DNA of 64,000 bases from Chryseolinea sp. H1M3-3 (GTDB taxonomy: Bacteria > Bacteroidota > Bacteroidia > Cytophagales > Cyclobacteriaceae): assembly GCF_029360725.1 (NCBI RefSeq), contig NZ_JARKMY010000002.1, forward strand, positions 682,001-746,000. The letters run 5' to 3'. Each line of letters starts with the position of its first letter. Position 1 is the stretch's first letter. A program made the translations under genes and the position numbers. This document shows, piece after piece, positions 63,647-64,000 of the stretch. The notes beneath the pieces were generated by a model. It worked only from the letters and a program-made list of their open reading frames with translations, did no database searches and was not told the origin of the DNA.

Positions 63647-64000
63647 ATGGCCAAAACTTTAAAGCAGCAGTTAGCGGAAGTTAATGAATATGAGCGCGAG
63701 CCCATTCCTGCTTCAGCTCTTAAATCATCCGGAAGTTTTATTGGCATGTATGCCGGAGAACACACTGCAGGCACAGAATATGTCATCGGGCCGCTGTTTG
63801 TAGCGCATGGTGTCGGTGCCGCTGACCTCGTAGGTGGTTTGCTCGTGGGCAATTTCCTTGCAGTTCTAAGCTGGGCGTTCCTTTGTGCGCCCATTGCTAC
63901 GAAAGTCAGGCTTACCTTATACTATCAACTAGAGAAGATCTGCGGTATTAATCTGACGCGCATCTATAATTTGGTGAACGGCCTCATGTTTTGCTTTTTG
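63647..64000 (+). CDS. NCS1-like permease (3' truncated by window)
   Basis: The first 118 residues of a membrane transporter. After a soluble N-terminus (KQQLAEVNEYEREPI) comes GEHTAGTEYVIGPLFVAHGV, a first hydrophobic helix GAADLVGGLLVGNFLAVLSW, the motif FLCAPIATKVRLTLYYQLEK and a further helix (NGLMFCFL). The pattern resembles the nucleobase:cation symporter-1 family. It diverges from the FGGY kinase and is probably in the same regulon. Substrate unknown. Window ends in frame. Confidence 0.7.
   Translation, partial: MAKTLKQQLAEVNEYEREPIPASALKSSGSFIGMYAGEHTAGTEYVIGPLFVAHGVGAADLVGGLLVGNFLAVLSWAFLCAPIATKVRLTLYYQLEKICGINLTRIYNLVNGLMFCFL

Overview
The window is chromosomal DNA of a Bacteroidota bacterium, most likely a member of Cytophagales. 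The signs are a SusC/SusD pair followed by a VCBS/ASPIC lipoprotein, many lipoproteins with short lipobox signals, DUF4136/DUF4142/DUF6064 proteins, a long-tailed L25 (Ctc) protein, and several matches to the Bacteroidota -7 promoter element TAnnTTTG. Genes are dense and lie on both strands. I see no phage, insertion sequence, CRISPR array or rRNA. One tRNA gene (Gln, TTG) is present. Genus-level placement is not possible by eye.

Layout. 0-6 kb: the end of an unknown gene, a periplasmic trehalase, and small stand-alone genes (CxxC protein, lipoproteins, GNAT, VOC, DUF6064). 6-14 kb: housekeeping block pth / rplY / prs with tRNA-Gln, then a DUF4136 lipoprotein, purL and an alpha/beta hydrolase. 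14-17 kb: a cytosolic PAS-PAS-PAS LytS-type kinase with its LytTR regulator, then a 64-aa orphan gene and strong terminators. 17.5-25 kb, minus strand: cysS, yidD, then a periplasmic sugar-oxidation set (GMC flavoprotein with a Cys cluster, Tat-dependent small subunit, two tandem Tat-exported Gfo/Idh/MocA proteins). 25-34 kb: SusC, SusD and a 1178-aa VCBS/ASPIC lipoprotein. 34-46 kb: mixed metabolism and signalling (DUF72, riboflavin synthase, PAP2, an unusual histidine kinase, a cysteine-less DLD-like flavoprotein, nucleoside hydrolase, LOG protein, DUF4142, cupredoxin, FAD/Fe-S oxidoreductase). 46-54 kb: a complete minus-strand histidine operon hisG-D-C-B-H-A-F-IE. 54-61 kb: TPR lipoprotein, NUDIX, ferritin, LuxR regulator, SGNH esterase divergent from a YbbA-like ATPase, lipocalin-like protein, YbiT-like ABC-F. 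61-64 kb: GntR regulator, FGGY kinase and a divergent NCS1-like permease cut by the window end, probably one catabolic locus.

The strongest regulatory find is upstream of hisG. A 24-codon leader ORF with five consecutive His codons is followed by a 12-bp G+C/A-T stem with a U-run. Four short segments can pair alternately as 1:2, 2:3 and 3:4. This is the layout of a classical ribosome-mediated histidine attenuator. A second leader with a minus-strand terminator precedes the FGGY kinase gene. Other points of note: a terminator that abuts the start codon of the VCBS gene, an ABC-F protein with one intact and one degenerate composite ATP site, a histidine kinase fused to a STAS-like C-terminal domain, and a DLD-fold oxidoreductase that has lost both redox cysteines.
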